Shown here in pieces: positions 33,006 to 41,789 of a DNA stretch of 64,000 nt. Source of the DNA: Poseidonocella sp. HB161398 (GTDB taxonomy: Bacteria > Pseudomonadota > Alphaproteobacteria > Rhodobacterales > Rhodobacteraceae); the NCBI RefSeq assembly GCF_005870025.1, contig NZ_VATA01000025.1, positions 33,521-97,520 of the forward strand, read 5' to 3'. Under the pieces are notes generated by a model, which was given only the letters and a program-made list of their open reading frames with translations, was not told the origin of the DNA and searched no databases. Both the position numbers and the translations under genes were made by a program. Numbering within the stretch: the stretch's first letter is position 1; every line of letters begins with the position of its first letter.

Positions 33006-36000
33006 ATGGAATCCGAAAGCGAAAGCATGTCCATGGAAGCGACAATGGAGCACATGCAGAACGTGGACCAATTGGCAGATCCGGCGGAAATGACGCATGT
33101 CGCGGTGAAAAACGGCGACTGGTCCGATCCCGGCACCTGGGCGGGCGGACAAGTTCCCGGGGCCGAGGCCAAAGTCCAGATCCCGGCCGGTATCGACGTG
33201 ACCTACGACATGGCGTCAGCCGTGCCGCTTTCCGTCCTGCGGGTCGATGGCACGCTGCGCTGGAGCACTGCCGAAAGCACCGAGATGCTGGTCGAGACGA
33301 TCGTCACCAGCCATGGCTCGACGCTGGAGATCGGCACCGCGGACAACCCGCTGCCCGCGGGGATCGAGGCCAATATCACCTTCCGCGACACGCCCATCGA
33401 CCTTGCCTCCGATCCCGACCAGCTCGGCCACGGGCTCGTCGCCTTCGGCCGCGTGGAGATCGAGGGCGCCGCAAAGGAAGGCCATCTGGCCATGGAAGGC
33501 GGCGCCACGGCCGGGGCGCGTTCGATCACGGTCGACGGCGATCTCTCCAACTGGAAGGCGGGGGACACGATCCTCGTCGTCGGCACCGGCGATGGCAGCC
33601 AGGACGAGGTGCGCACGATCACCTCGGTTTCCGGCGACACGATCACCTTCGACACCGCGCTGCGCTACGACCATGTGGCGCCCGACGGGTTCGATTTCGA
33701 AACCTATGTCGGAAACCTGTCCCGGAACGTGACTTTCGCCTCGGAGAATCCGGAGGGAACGCGCGGCCATCTGATGCTGCACAATTCCGCGGGCGATGCG
33801 GAAGGCGTGGCGAATTCCGTGCGCTATGCGGCCTTCGACGAAATGGGACGGACCGACAGTTCGGAAGTCACGGGCACCCAGGACAATCCGCTGGGCCGCT
33901 ATCCGATCCACATGCACGAAACCGGAACGGAGCCCGACTCGGCGATTTCGGTAATCGAGGGAAATGCCGTATCCGGCAGCCCCGGCTGGGGCATCACCCA
34001 GCATTCGAGCGCTGCGCATGTGAACCAGAACGTCGTCTATGACACGGTCGGCGGCGGCATCGTCTCGGAATGGGGCGACGAAACCGGCGAATGGATCGGC
34101 AATCTCGTCACGTCGGTCGAAGCCAACAAGGTCTACGGCTCGGACGGCCACGCCCAGGTCGGAAGCGAGGGCGCCGCCTACGAGAACCAGTCCCGGGTCG
34201 TCATCCAGCAGGACAATATCGCGGCGAATGCCAATATCGGCTGGAACTATTCCGGGCATGAGCATTTCCCGGAGGATGCCGACAGCTCGGGCGCGCCGAA
34301 AGACGGGGCCCACCGCAAGATGTTCGAGCGCGAGCAGGTGCCCTACGACCCCTCGCCCTTCGATTTCGCGCTCGATCACGAAGAGCCGCCGATCACGGAT
34401 TTCAACAACAATACCTCGATCGCGACCGGTACCGGCCTGCGCGTGTTCCACCGCCAGATGGCCGACGACTCTGACACGATGAGCGTATTCCACGACTTCC
34501 TGATCTGGGGCGGAGAGGACGCGGTCAACCTGGACAACTACGCGTCGAACTACATGTTCGTCGACTCCACCTGGCAGGGCTCGGGCATCGGTTTCCGGAT
34601 CGAGCGCAAGACCTCTTCGGTCGTCTTCAACAATGTCGACATGCATGATTTCGGCACCGGCTACGAAAGCTGGGGCGTCAATCACGAGGTCGTGCTGATC
34701 GACACGACCTTCGACAATATCGGCACGGAGTTCGACCTCCACGACCTGCTGCGCAGTGTCGACGACAGCTCGCTGCGCAACGAGCTCATCTCCTATTTCA
34801 AGACCCAGCACGGCATCGACTACACCAACCCGATGCCCCAGATCGTCGACGGCAGCAGCCTGACGGAGCGGTCCGCGGTGACCTTCACCCTCAATCCCGG
34901 CTCGGATGTCACAATCGGCCCGGATGACAGGACCCTCGATTTCACCGGGACCATCACGGACTCGGTCGGGACGCGCCGCTTCAACGAGTATGTCATCGCC
35001 AAGCCGCCGAACGGCTCCGGCACCAGCAAGGACTTCGAAGGCATCGACATGTATTTCGGCGCCTCCTCCGGCGGGCTCCAGAAGGAATGGGAGATGGAGG
35101 ATTTCCTCGCCCAGCATGGCGCCTTCCAGAAGGCGGATGGCAGCTGGGTGAGCCCTGTCATCAACTGGATCACCGACCGCCTGACCGGCGACCAGCACCC
35201 GGTGATCATCGAGATCAACCTCGTCGGCTTCTCCGACGCGGAACTCGCCCCCTATGCGCTGGCCTCCTATCCCGCGCCGGAGATCAACAATCCGCAATGG
35301 TACGAGAAGAATGCCACGGATCTGGCCGGCACCGGCGGGAACGGGGATGATACGGTCGACGGCGGCGGCACCGATACCGGCGGCGACGGGTCCGACACGG
35401 TCGATGGCGGCGGCACCGACACTGGCGGCGGCGGGTCCGATACGGTCGATGGCGGCGGCACCGATACTGGCGGCGGCGGGTCCGACACGGTCGATGGCGG
35501 CGGCACCGATACTGGCGGCGGCGGGTCTGACACGGTCGACGGCGGCGGCACCGATACTGGTGGCGGCGGGTCCGACACGGTGGGCGGAGGCGACAGCGGC
35601 CTGCTGCTCATCGAAGGCACCTCCGGCGACGACAATCTCTCCGCAGGCAGCGCCGGGAGCGAGATGCTGGGCTTCGACGGGCGGGACACGATCACCGGCG
35701 GGGCTGGCGACGACATCATCGACGGCGGCACCGGCAAGGACCACCTCGCCGGCGGTGCGGGCGCGGACATGTTCCGCTTCGACGAAAGCGCCATCGGCGA
35801 CTACCGCGACACGATCCTGGATTTCTCGGTGGCCGAGGGCGACAAGATCGACCTGTTCGGGATTGCGGAGGCCTATGGTCTGAGCGAAACGGAAATGGCG
35901 GGGATCGTCTCGCTGACGAATATCAAGCCGGGCCTCCGGGTCGGCATCGAGCTCGACGGCCAGTTCCATGCGCTCGCCGTGCTCAACGACGTCGAGAAGG

Positions 36001-36896
36001 CCGCGTTCGAGAGCGCGGACTCCCTTGTCCTTTCGGCCGCCGCCGCGCCGGAAGCCGACGCGGGCACAGACGACGCCTCGGACGCGGTCGGCGGCACCCA
36101 GGAAGCGTCCGGCCTGCTCGAGGCCGGCCAGGTCACGGTGCGGCAGGCATCGCCGGACGACTGGTACAGCGTGTCCTTCTCGCAGACGATCGAGGATGCC
36201 CGGGTCGTGATGGGTCCGCTGAGCTTCGAAGGCAGCAATGGCGCGACCATGCGCGTGCGCAATGTCACCGATACCGGCTTCGAGTACCAGGTCGACGAGT
36301 GGGACTATCTCGACGGCTTCCACACGACCGAGACGGTCAGCTGGATCGCGATGTCGGCCGGGACGCATGAGCTGGCCTCCGGCCAGACCATCACGGCGGG
36401 GCGCGTCTCCGCGGTGGACGAGGACTGGGTCGACGTCTCGCTGGAGGGCTATGACAGCTCGCCGATCGCGCTGTCGCAGGTGACCAGTGTCGTCGGCAGC
36501 CAGGCGGTGGCGACGCGCATGTCCGACGTCACCGGGACGGGCTTCTCGCTCCGCATGGCAGAGGAAGAGGCGCGGGACCACCGGCACAGCCCCGAGACCA
36601 TCGACTGGATCGCGATCGAGGCGGGCAGCGGCGATGGCATCGAGACGGGCGCCACCGCTGTTTCAAGCGGCCCGGGCACCGATCTGGCGATGGCTTCCGG
36701 CATCGACGAGATCGCGTTCCTGGCGGCGATCCAGACCGGGAACGATGCCGAAACGGCCGTCCTGCGCTATGACGGCGCCGGGACCGACGTGACGCTCCTG
36801 CTGAGGGAGGATCAGTCTGCCGACACGGAAATGGTCCATGGAGAGGAAGAGATCGGCTATCTCGCCGTCGATCTCGGCGTCTACAGCCTGTTCTGA
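33006..36896 (+). CDS. large secreted G8 / beta-helix / RTX surface protein
   Basis: The start at 33006 has a GAAGGAAG Shine-Dalgarno; an upstream TTG frame begins inside a terminator T-run. The 1296-residue protein lacks a Sec signal. Residues about 30-150 form a G8 domain (N-G-D-W-S-D-P-G-T-W). A long parallel beta-helix follows, with G-R-Y-P-I-H-M-H-E as in CEMIP-like proteins. A 15-residue repeat linker occupies residues 782-856. RTX calcium nonapeptides (G-G-A-G-D-D-I-I-D-G-G, about 873-925) come next. A C-terminal beta-sandwich region holds two related blocks marked W-I-A-M/I. The RTX block and acidic composition imply type I secretion. A role in adhesion or glycan binding is inferred. 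Confidence 0.88.
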   Translation: MESESESMSMEATMEHMQNVDQLADPAEMTHVAVKNGDWSDPGTWAGGQVPGAEAKVQIPAGIDVTYDMASAVPLSVLRVDGTLRWSTAESTEMLVETIVTSHGSTLEIGTADNPLPAGIEANITFRDTPIDLASDPDQLGHGLVAFGRVEIEGAAKEGHLAMEGGATAGARSITVDGDLSNWKAGDTILVVGTGDGSQDEVRTITSVSGDTITFDTALRYDHVAPDGFDFETYVGNLSRNVTFASENPEGTRGHLMLHNSAGDAEGVANSVRYAAFDEMGRTDSSEVTGTQDNPLGRYPIHMHETGTEPDSAISVIEGNAVSGSPGWGITQHSSAAHVNQNVVYDTVGGGIVSEWGDETGEWIGNLVTSVEANKVYGSDGHAQVGSEGAAYENQSRVVIQQDNIAANANIGWNYSGHEHFPEDADSSGAPKDGAHRKMFEREQVPYDPSPFDFALDHEEPPITDFNNNTSIATGTGLRVFHRQMADDSDTMSVFHDFLIWGGEDAVNLDNYASNYMFVDSTWQGSGIGFRIERKTSSVVFNNVDMHDFGTGYESWGVNHEVVLIDTTFDNIGTEFDLHDLLRSVDDSSLRNELISYFKTQHGIDYTNPMPQIVDGSSLTERSAVTFTLNPGSDVTIGPDDRTLDFTGTITDSVGTRRFNEYVIAKPPNGSGTSKDFEGIDMYFGASSGGLQKEWEMEDFLAQHGAFQKADGSWVSPVINWITDRLTGDQHPVIIEINLVGFSDAELAPYALASYPAPEINNPQWYEKNATDLAGTGGNGDDTVDGGGTDTGGDGSDTVDGGGTDTGGGGSDTVDGGGTDTGGGGSDTVDGGGTDTGGGGSDTVDGGGTDTGGGGSDTVGGGDSGLLLIEGTSGDDNLSAGSAGSEMLGFDGRDTITGGAGDDIIDGGTGKDHLAGGAGADMFRFDESAIGDYRDTILDFSVAEGDKIDLFGIAEAYGLSETEMAGIVSLTNIKPGLRVGIELDGQFHALAVLNDVEKAAFESADSLVLSAAAAPEADAGTDDASDAVGGTQEASGLLEAGQVTVRQASPDDWYSVSFSQTIEDARVVMGPLSFEGSNGATMRVRNVTDTGFEYQVDEWDYLDGFHTTETVSWIAMSAGTHELASGQTITAGRVSAVDEDWVDVSLEGYDSSPIALSQVTSVVGSQAVATRMSDVTGTGFSLRMAEEEARDHRHSPETIDWIAIEAGSGDGIETGATAVSSGPGTDLAMASGIDEIAFLAAIQTGNDAETAVLRYDGAGTDVTLLLREDQSADTEMVHGEEEIGYLAVDLGVYSLF
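35349..35573 (+). repeat. five tandem 45-bp coding repeats
   Basis: Five copies of a 45-bp unit encode D-T-V-D-G-G-G-T-D-T-G-G-G-G-S. They differ only at a few mostly synonymous sites (the first has D in place of one G), and a partial sixth follows. They form a flexible Gly/Asp linker between the beta-helix and the RTX block. Near-identity at DNA level implies recent expansion and likely copy-number variation. Confidence 0.9.
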
Positions 36897-37891
36897 CGGG
36901 CCGTTTCTCCGGTCCCCGGTCGGACCCGATCCCGCCCGCCGGTCCCTTCCGGCGGGCGGGGAAACTCCGCACCGCCGGGTTCCGCATCGCCATTGGCACA
37001 AGGCCGGACTAGTCCGGAAACCTGCTGCCAAGCCTGCGGTCCACCGCCGTCCTTGCGCTCCGGTCACTGCCCGACCCGTCCAACCGCGCCCGCACCGGGA
37101 ACCGGCAGCGGCTCCGGCACCTTAACCTGGTTCCCTTTGCGGCACAGGCGCGAGGACCGCGGTGATCAGCGCGGCCCCTAGCGCTCTCAATCGAGCCGGT
37201 ATCTTGCGGTCATCGTGCCGTCCTCCGCGAGGACCGCGTGGCCTTCCGTGCCTTTCAAGGAGCAGCGCACCAGACGGCCGTCCGTCTTCATGCTGCCAGT
37301 CACGGCTTCATGAACCTCCGGCACCTCAGGGTCTCCGCCAGCTTCGGCGCCGTGCCCCGCCGTTGACCGCTGATCGACACGCGTGTGTCCGGGACCTTAT
37401 ATGCGCGGTCGCACACGGCCAGGATCTGCATTTCTCCGGCCAGAACAGACGCGGCCCCGGATTTCCGGGCAGTTTACCTTCCGAGCCGAGCTGCAGGACC
37501 GGCTTCGGTTCAGGCCGCGACGTTCAGGTCCGGGGACTGCTGCCATGGGCCCCGTCCGTCTCTATCAGCCCATGCGATGCGTGCGGAGCCTGTCGCTGCG
37601 CCAGGCGATCTCTCCCCAGCCTTCCGGTCCGGTCTCGAAGGCGTTCAGTCGACGCAATCGCATTCCGGCGCGCCACGGCGCGGCAGGGGTTTGCCGACGC
37701 CCTCCGAGAGCGGCCAGACCCGTCCGATCCTCCCTGGCTTCGACAGTAAAACGAGTTCCAGGCGGATTTCGCTTCGCCATACTGAATGAAGTCAATCACT
37801 TGCGACGCCAGGGTGGCCGGTTGCGGCAGCATCCTATTGTGGCCTCCCATGTGAGTGATGGACCATATGGCAATGAAATTGGGCAGGATAC
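36897..37891. other. gene-poor stretch of about 1 kb before the IS remnants
   Basis: Short frames cross this region on both strands without a recognised family, Shine-Dalgarno or conserved motif. The AGTCCGG and GGACTAG-type palindromes near 37005 are short. It is probably decayed sequence at the edge of the IS-rich segment. Confidence 0.4.
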
Positions 37892-38522
37892 ATGTTCGTC
37901 CATGTACACGCGCAGTACGGAATCGGGCGGCGGCCGCCACCTGCAGCTCATCGAGGGCCGCCGCGACCAGGCTGGAAAAGTCCGCATCACGGTCGTCGCC
38001 AACCTCGGCAAGCTCGACCCGCTGATCAACGGCCTGAACTGCGCGGCCGGGCGGCACGAGAATACCGCCTCCGACGTGACCTGCGAGTCCTCGCCCGGCT
38101 TCGGCGATGTCTTCGCGCCCCAAGAGATCTGGAAGGGGCTCGGCTTCGACCTTGCCCTGAACCGGGCGCTTCACCAAGGCCGTCGCCAAGACGGCGCTTA
38201 CCTGCTTCATCAGGCCCGGCCGGTTCCGCTGGAGCCTCGACGGCAAGCTCGCGCCGCTGGCCAATGTTGCCGGGATCAGGCCAGCCGAGACCGTCGCGCG
38301 CATGCCCTGATCTGCTTTCCGGCGCTGATCCTCTACGGCATCATGCACATATGGCTGAAGGAGAAGGGCCATTCCGCGAGCCTGCGCACAGCGTTCGACC
38401 TGCTTGCACGCATCCGGAAGCACACCGCCCATGCAGGCCGCTGCCCCTTGCAGGGCATCAGCAGAACAACACCGGAGCAACTCGGACTCTTCGAAGCCAC
38501 GGAGTTTCCCAAGCCCGCCTGA
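37892..38522 (+). pseudogene. IS1634-type (IS4-like) transposase remnant, internally deleted
   Basis: The N-terminus is clear: H-L-Q-L-I-E-G-R-R-D-Q-A-G-K-V-R-I-T-V-V-A-N-L-G-K-L-D, then F-G-D-V-F-A-P-Q-E-I-W-K-G-L-G. So is the C-terminus: L-K-E-K-G-H-S-A-S-L-R-T-A-F-D-L-L, then G-I-S-R-T-T-P-E-Q-L-G-L-F-E-A. Together these make about 205 codons, whereas IS1634 transposases exceed 500, so the catalytic centre is missing. A frame change near 37900 joins M-F-V-H-V-H to the conserved start. The element cannot be active. Confidence 0.8.
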
Positions 38523-38697
38523 CGCGCGCTGCTGTCCCATTTTTGGCCTTTCGGCCTTCACGATATCAGAGGCCTACGCGTCTAAAGGATGAACCTGGAA
38601 TTCTCTGATTGCCGATCCGGTACCCGCGCGCATCCATGAAAATCTTCGCCGCCGCGTCCTGCAGCAAGCCGGTGAGGTCCGTGTTGCCGAACCGGCA

Positions 38698-38960
38698 TCA
38701 CGACCGGCTGACCGACAGGGCATTTCCGAAAAAAGCATCTCGAGAGGGGGTGCCGAATATCTCCGGCCTGCCGTCATTCGCGTCGGCGCAGTCCCCCGCG
38801 TCCTTCGGGTTCGGCAACCGCCAGCTCGGCACTTTCCGGCTATGCCAGTCCATTATGGCAACGAGGTAGAGCCCCCCGGCGCAAGGGAATGCGGCTGACG
38901 TCGGCGCCCCGGGCAGGACCGGCCGGATGATGGAAAGTCCTCCAGAACGCGGGTCGCATA
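38698..38960 (-). pseudogene. IS3-family transposase (orfB integrase core) remnant, frameshifted
   Basis: On the minus strand, A-D-V-S-R-I-P-L-R-R-G (about 38873-38910) continues in another frame as G-L-Y-L-V-A-I-M-D-W-H-S-R-K-V-P-S-W-R-L (38815-38877). This is the DDE integrase core around the second catalytic Asp of IS3-type transposases. One extra G in a G6 run explains the frame change. The downstream part (G-R-P-E-I-F-G-T) is also shortened. It is a dead fragment. Confidence 0.8.
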
Positions 38961-39732
38961 CGCCGTCGGTTGGCGCGCGATGCAGCTCGCGCTCCGGACA
39001 CGTCCTGCTGGTTCCGCGCGCCGGGCAGATAGGCCCCAGACGCAATGGTCCCACGAGCGGGCGCTGGCGATATCGCCCGCATGTGCGCACTTCCCCCGGC
39101 ATGGGGCGGGGCCATGCCGTAACCCGCAGCAGAGCATGTCCGCGACATTGGCGGCCGATGACCTCCATGAAGCCAGGTTCCCGGCGCTTTCGCCAAGCGG
39201 CTCGCAGCACAGGCGCGCGCGGGTCGGCGACAGGAGGCCGGGATGCCGCCTGAGACTGGGATCGCGATGAACTTTCCCCGCCGTTTCCTGCCGCCAGAGC
39301 CGGGGCGGGTCCCGGGGGCATCCGGCAGACAATCGCGCCGGATTGCCAGCTGGCCGATTATGGCGTGCGTTCGGCCGTCGCGTTCGAACCGGTGGCGGGG
39401 AACGGCCCCCTGTCGATCGCGGTGGCCGGTACGAATGCCTCGGATGCCGTTCGGGCACCAAGGTCCCGCGCCGCGTTCCCGATCGCTCTGCGCTGCCAGC
39501 CGGGGATCATGGCGGATGGATATCCTGCGTCCCGGGCGGTCCGGCCGCCGCCAGTTTCCCGCGACCTTCGCCTTCGACTCCGCTGAACAGCGATGCCAAG
39601 CGCCATTCCGGCTCAGTCCCCGTCGGACGCTTCAGCTCTGCACCCGCTCCGGAGTCCCGCGGCAGTCTCGTCCCGCACGGACGGACGGGCTCGGGCCTTT
39701 CCGCGTTGCCAAGCGTCGGCGCAGGCGGCAAG
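38961..39732. other. non-coding or decayed segment upstream of the FCD regulator
   Basis: No intact gene is visible in about 770 bp. It follows the IS3 fragment and may hold further IS-derived or decayed DNA. Open frames on both strands lack recognisable motifs. Confidence 0.4.
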
Positions 39733-39744
39733 ATGGCATCCCAT
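39733..39744. promoter_or_regulatory. ATGGCATCCCAT operator site 1
   Basis: This 12-bp near-palindrome (ATGG and CCAT arms) is 26 bp before the GTG of the FCD regulator. It is identical to the sites at 40546 and 40583. It would place the regulator under its own control. Confidence 0.6.
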
Positions 39745-39770
39745 ATCGCAGCGACGATGGCAGGCGCCCC

Positions 39771-40472
39771 GTGACCCTTTCCGACCAGACCGATTCCGAC
39801 CTCCCGGCCGAAGCGACCCCGACCGCGATTGCCGGATGGGTGGCCGACGTGCTGCGCGACCGGATCGTCAAGGGCGAGCTCGCCCCCGGCGCGCGGCTGG
39901 TCGAACGCAAGATCTCGGCCGAGCTGAACTTGTCGCGCACGCCCGTGCGCGAAGCGCTGAAGCTGCTGCACAATGACGGGCTCATCGAGATCTCGCGCAA
40001 CAAGGGCGCAATGGTCACGCGCTACGATGCCGAAGGCGCGATGAACCTCTTCGAGGTGATCGCCGGACTGGAGAGCATCGCCGCCTCGCGGCTGGCGCGG
40101 ACCATCGGCGAGGCCGATCTGGACGAGCTCGAGGAGCTGCATGACCAGATGATGGTCTTCCACAAGATCGGCAATCACGCCGACTATTTCGACACCAACT
40201 CGCTGATCCACGACCGGATCGTCGCCCTTGCCGGCAATCCGGTGATCTCCGCCACCCATCGCCGCCTGATCGCGCTGGCCCGGCGCGGCCGCTATATCGC
40301 GATCACCGATCCCGCGCGGCTGACGCAATCCGTGGACGAGCACTGCCGGCTGATGGCGGCCCTGCGCGCCCGCGACGAAGCCGCCGCCGCCGAGGTCTGG
40401 CGCCTGCACCTTCTCCATACCGGGGAAAGCGTCGCCGCCGTGCTGGGCGCCGAGGCCGCCGCCGCGTCCTGA
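39771..40472 (+). CDS. GntR-family regulator, FCD subfamily
   Basis: The 233-residue protein starts at a GTG (V-T-L-S-D-Q); no ATG is available in frame. The winged helix (L-R-D-R-I-V-K-G-E-L-A-P-G, then N-L-S-R-T-P-V-R-E-A-L-K) spans residues about 20-90. A helical FCD domain with the metal-binding Asp/His set follows (D-T-N-S-L-I-H-D, S-V-D-E-H-C, R-L-H-L-L-H). FCD regulators respond to carboxylates or amino acids. It precedes and reads into the large transport/hydrolase operon and is surrounded by five copies of a likely operator, so it is the probable controller of that operon. Confidence 0.92.
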   Translation: MTLSDQTDSDLPAEATPTAIAGWVADVLRDRIVKGELAPGARLVERKISAELNLSRTPVREALKLLHNDGLIEISRNKGAMVTRYDAEGAMNLFEVIAGLESIAASRLARTIGEADLDELEELHDQMMVFHKIGNHADYFDTNSLIHDRIVALAGNPVISATHRRLIALARRGRYIAITDPARLTQSVDEHCRLMAALRARDEAAAAEVWRLHLLHTGESVAAVLGAEAAAAS

Positions 40473-40545
40473 CATCCAGCCGTCGCGGCGCATGGCCCCG
40501 GCCTCGTCGCCGGTCGATTCGTCCTGTCTGCCGCGGATCCCTAAG

Positions 40546-40713
40546 ATGGCATCCCATGTGAGATTCAAAAGCGGCTCAAAAGATGGCATCCCATCTTGAC
40601 CGCGCTCAAATCTGCGTCTTCGACGATATATTCTGCTATCCACGACCTAAATCCTCTCGCTAGAAACGGGATTTTGCTCGATCCACAAATGGCATTCCAT
40701 TTTGGCATCCCGT
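40546..40713. promoter_or_regulatory. operator array in the promoter region of the amide/imide operon
   Basis: ATGGCATCCCAT occurs at 40546-40557 and 40583-40594. One-mismatch ATGGCATTCCAT is at 40689-40700, and a half-degenerate TTGGCATCCCGT is at 40702-40713. The last ends 24 bp before the binding-protein ATG. Identical sequence at 39733 links the array to the adjacent FCD-GntR regulator, whose family binds short palindromes of this size. Confidence 0.65.
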
Positions 40714-40737
40714 CAGAACGCCCCGCAGGAGGACCCC

Positions 40738-41787
40738 ATGATCCAGACCACCGGCTTCAGCCGCCGCCGCTTTCTAAGGACCACCGGCGCCGCCGCCGCC
40801 GCCAGTTTCGCCGCCCCCGCTCTGCTGCGCGCCCAGACGAGCGAGATCGTCATCGGCTGCGCCGGCAGCCACTCCGCCTGGATGGAGGAGATCGTCGCCC
40901 CGCACATGAAATCCGCGATCGGCGCCGATATCCTGTTCGAGGGCACGAAATCCTCGGTGAACCTGGAGAAGATGGCCTCCAACAAGGACAAGCCCTATCT
41001 CTCGGTCGTCCAGATGGACGATCCGGTGATGATCCAGGCGGTCGAGGCGGATCTGCTGGCGCCAATCACCCCGGAGGCGGTGCCGAACATGGCCGATCTG
41101 CGCCCCGACGCGGTCCATATGGAAGGGATGTGGTGCAACTACGTCCAGCCCTGGGCCGGGATCGCCTATAACAGCGACTTCCTGCCCGAGGGCGTGCCCG
41201 CCTGGGAGGCGCTCTGGGCGCCGGAGAGCAAGGGCCAGGTGATCATCCCGTCGCTGCAGAACACCGAAGGCGCCTGGACGCTCTTCGCCGCCGCGATGCT
41301 TGCCACCGGCAAGCCCTTCTCGGAGGCGCAGTACGAGATCGACGCAGCCTTCGCCAAGCTCGAGGCGCTGAAGCCGAACCTGCTCTCGGTCTATTCGACC
41401 ATGAGCCAGGCCTTCAACCTGCTGGAACAGGGCGAGATCACCATGCTGGCGGGCAATTTCTCCTCCTACACGCTGCCGCGCAAGGCGGAGGGCGTGCCGG
41501 TCGACCTGGCCGCGCCGAAGGAGGGCATCTTTGCCATGCCCTCGGGCATCTGCCTGGTCAAGGGCGGACCCAACCCGGAACTGGCCCAGGCCTATGTCAA
41601 CGAGATGCTGGGCCCGGACATGCAGGCCGCGGTCGCCGATTTCGCCGCCTCCGTCCCGGCCAACACGACCGTCAAGGCGGGGGCCGCCATCCCCGACGGC
41701 GTCGAAATCCATTCGCCGGACTGGGCCTTCGTCGCCGCGAACCGCCGCGCGTGGATCGACCGCTTCGACAAGCTGATGGCGCTGTGA
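40738..41787 (+). CDS. ABC transporter substrate-binding protein, Tat-exported (polyamine/iron type)
   Basis: The 349-residue receptor has a twin-arginine signal (S-R-R-R-F-L-R-T-T-G-A-A-A-A). It is of the PotD/FbpA/thiamine-binding fold group (E-I-V-I-G-C-A-G-S-H, then P-S-G-I-C-L-V-K-G-G near the end). The start has an AGGAGG. It is the first gene of a 12-gene plus-strand operon running to 52627, followed after 2 bp by its ATPase. The ligand is unknown; the downstream enzymes suggest a cyclic amide, imide or N-carbamoyl compound. Confidence 0.88.
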   Translation: MIQTTGFSRRRFLRTTGAAAAASFAAPALLRAQTSEIVIGCAGSHSAWMEEIVAPHMKSAIGADILFEGTKSSVNLEKMASNKDKPYLSVVQMDDPVMIQAVEADLLAPITPEAVPNMADLRPDAVHMEGMWCNYVQPWAGIAYNSDFLPEGVPAWEALWAPESKGQVIIPSLQNTEGAWTLFAAAMLATGKPFSEAQYEIDAAFAKLEALKPNLLSVYSTMSQAFNLLEQGEITMLAGNFSSYTLPRKAEGVPVDLAAPKEGIFAMPSGICLVKGGPNPELAQAYVNEMLGPDMQAAVADFAASVPANTTVKAGAAIPDGVEIHSPDWAFVAANRRAWIDRFDKLMAL

Positions 41788-41789
41788 CC

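Noticed and set aside
35349..35573. Regular 45-bp direct repeats as a possible CRISPR array
   Set aside because: The repeats are in frame, contiguous without spacers, and encode a Gly/Asp linker.
33216..36587. 1123-codon open frame on the minus strand opposite the G8 protein
   Set aside because: Shadow frame; the plus strand has G8, beta-helix and RTX motifs and a proper ribosome-binding site.
37165..37275. Short minus-strand frame of about 34 codons with plausible codon use
   Set aside because: No Shine-Dalgarno or match; too short to separate from chance in this decayed region.
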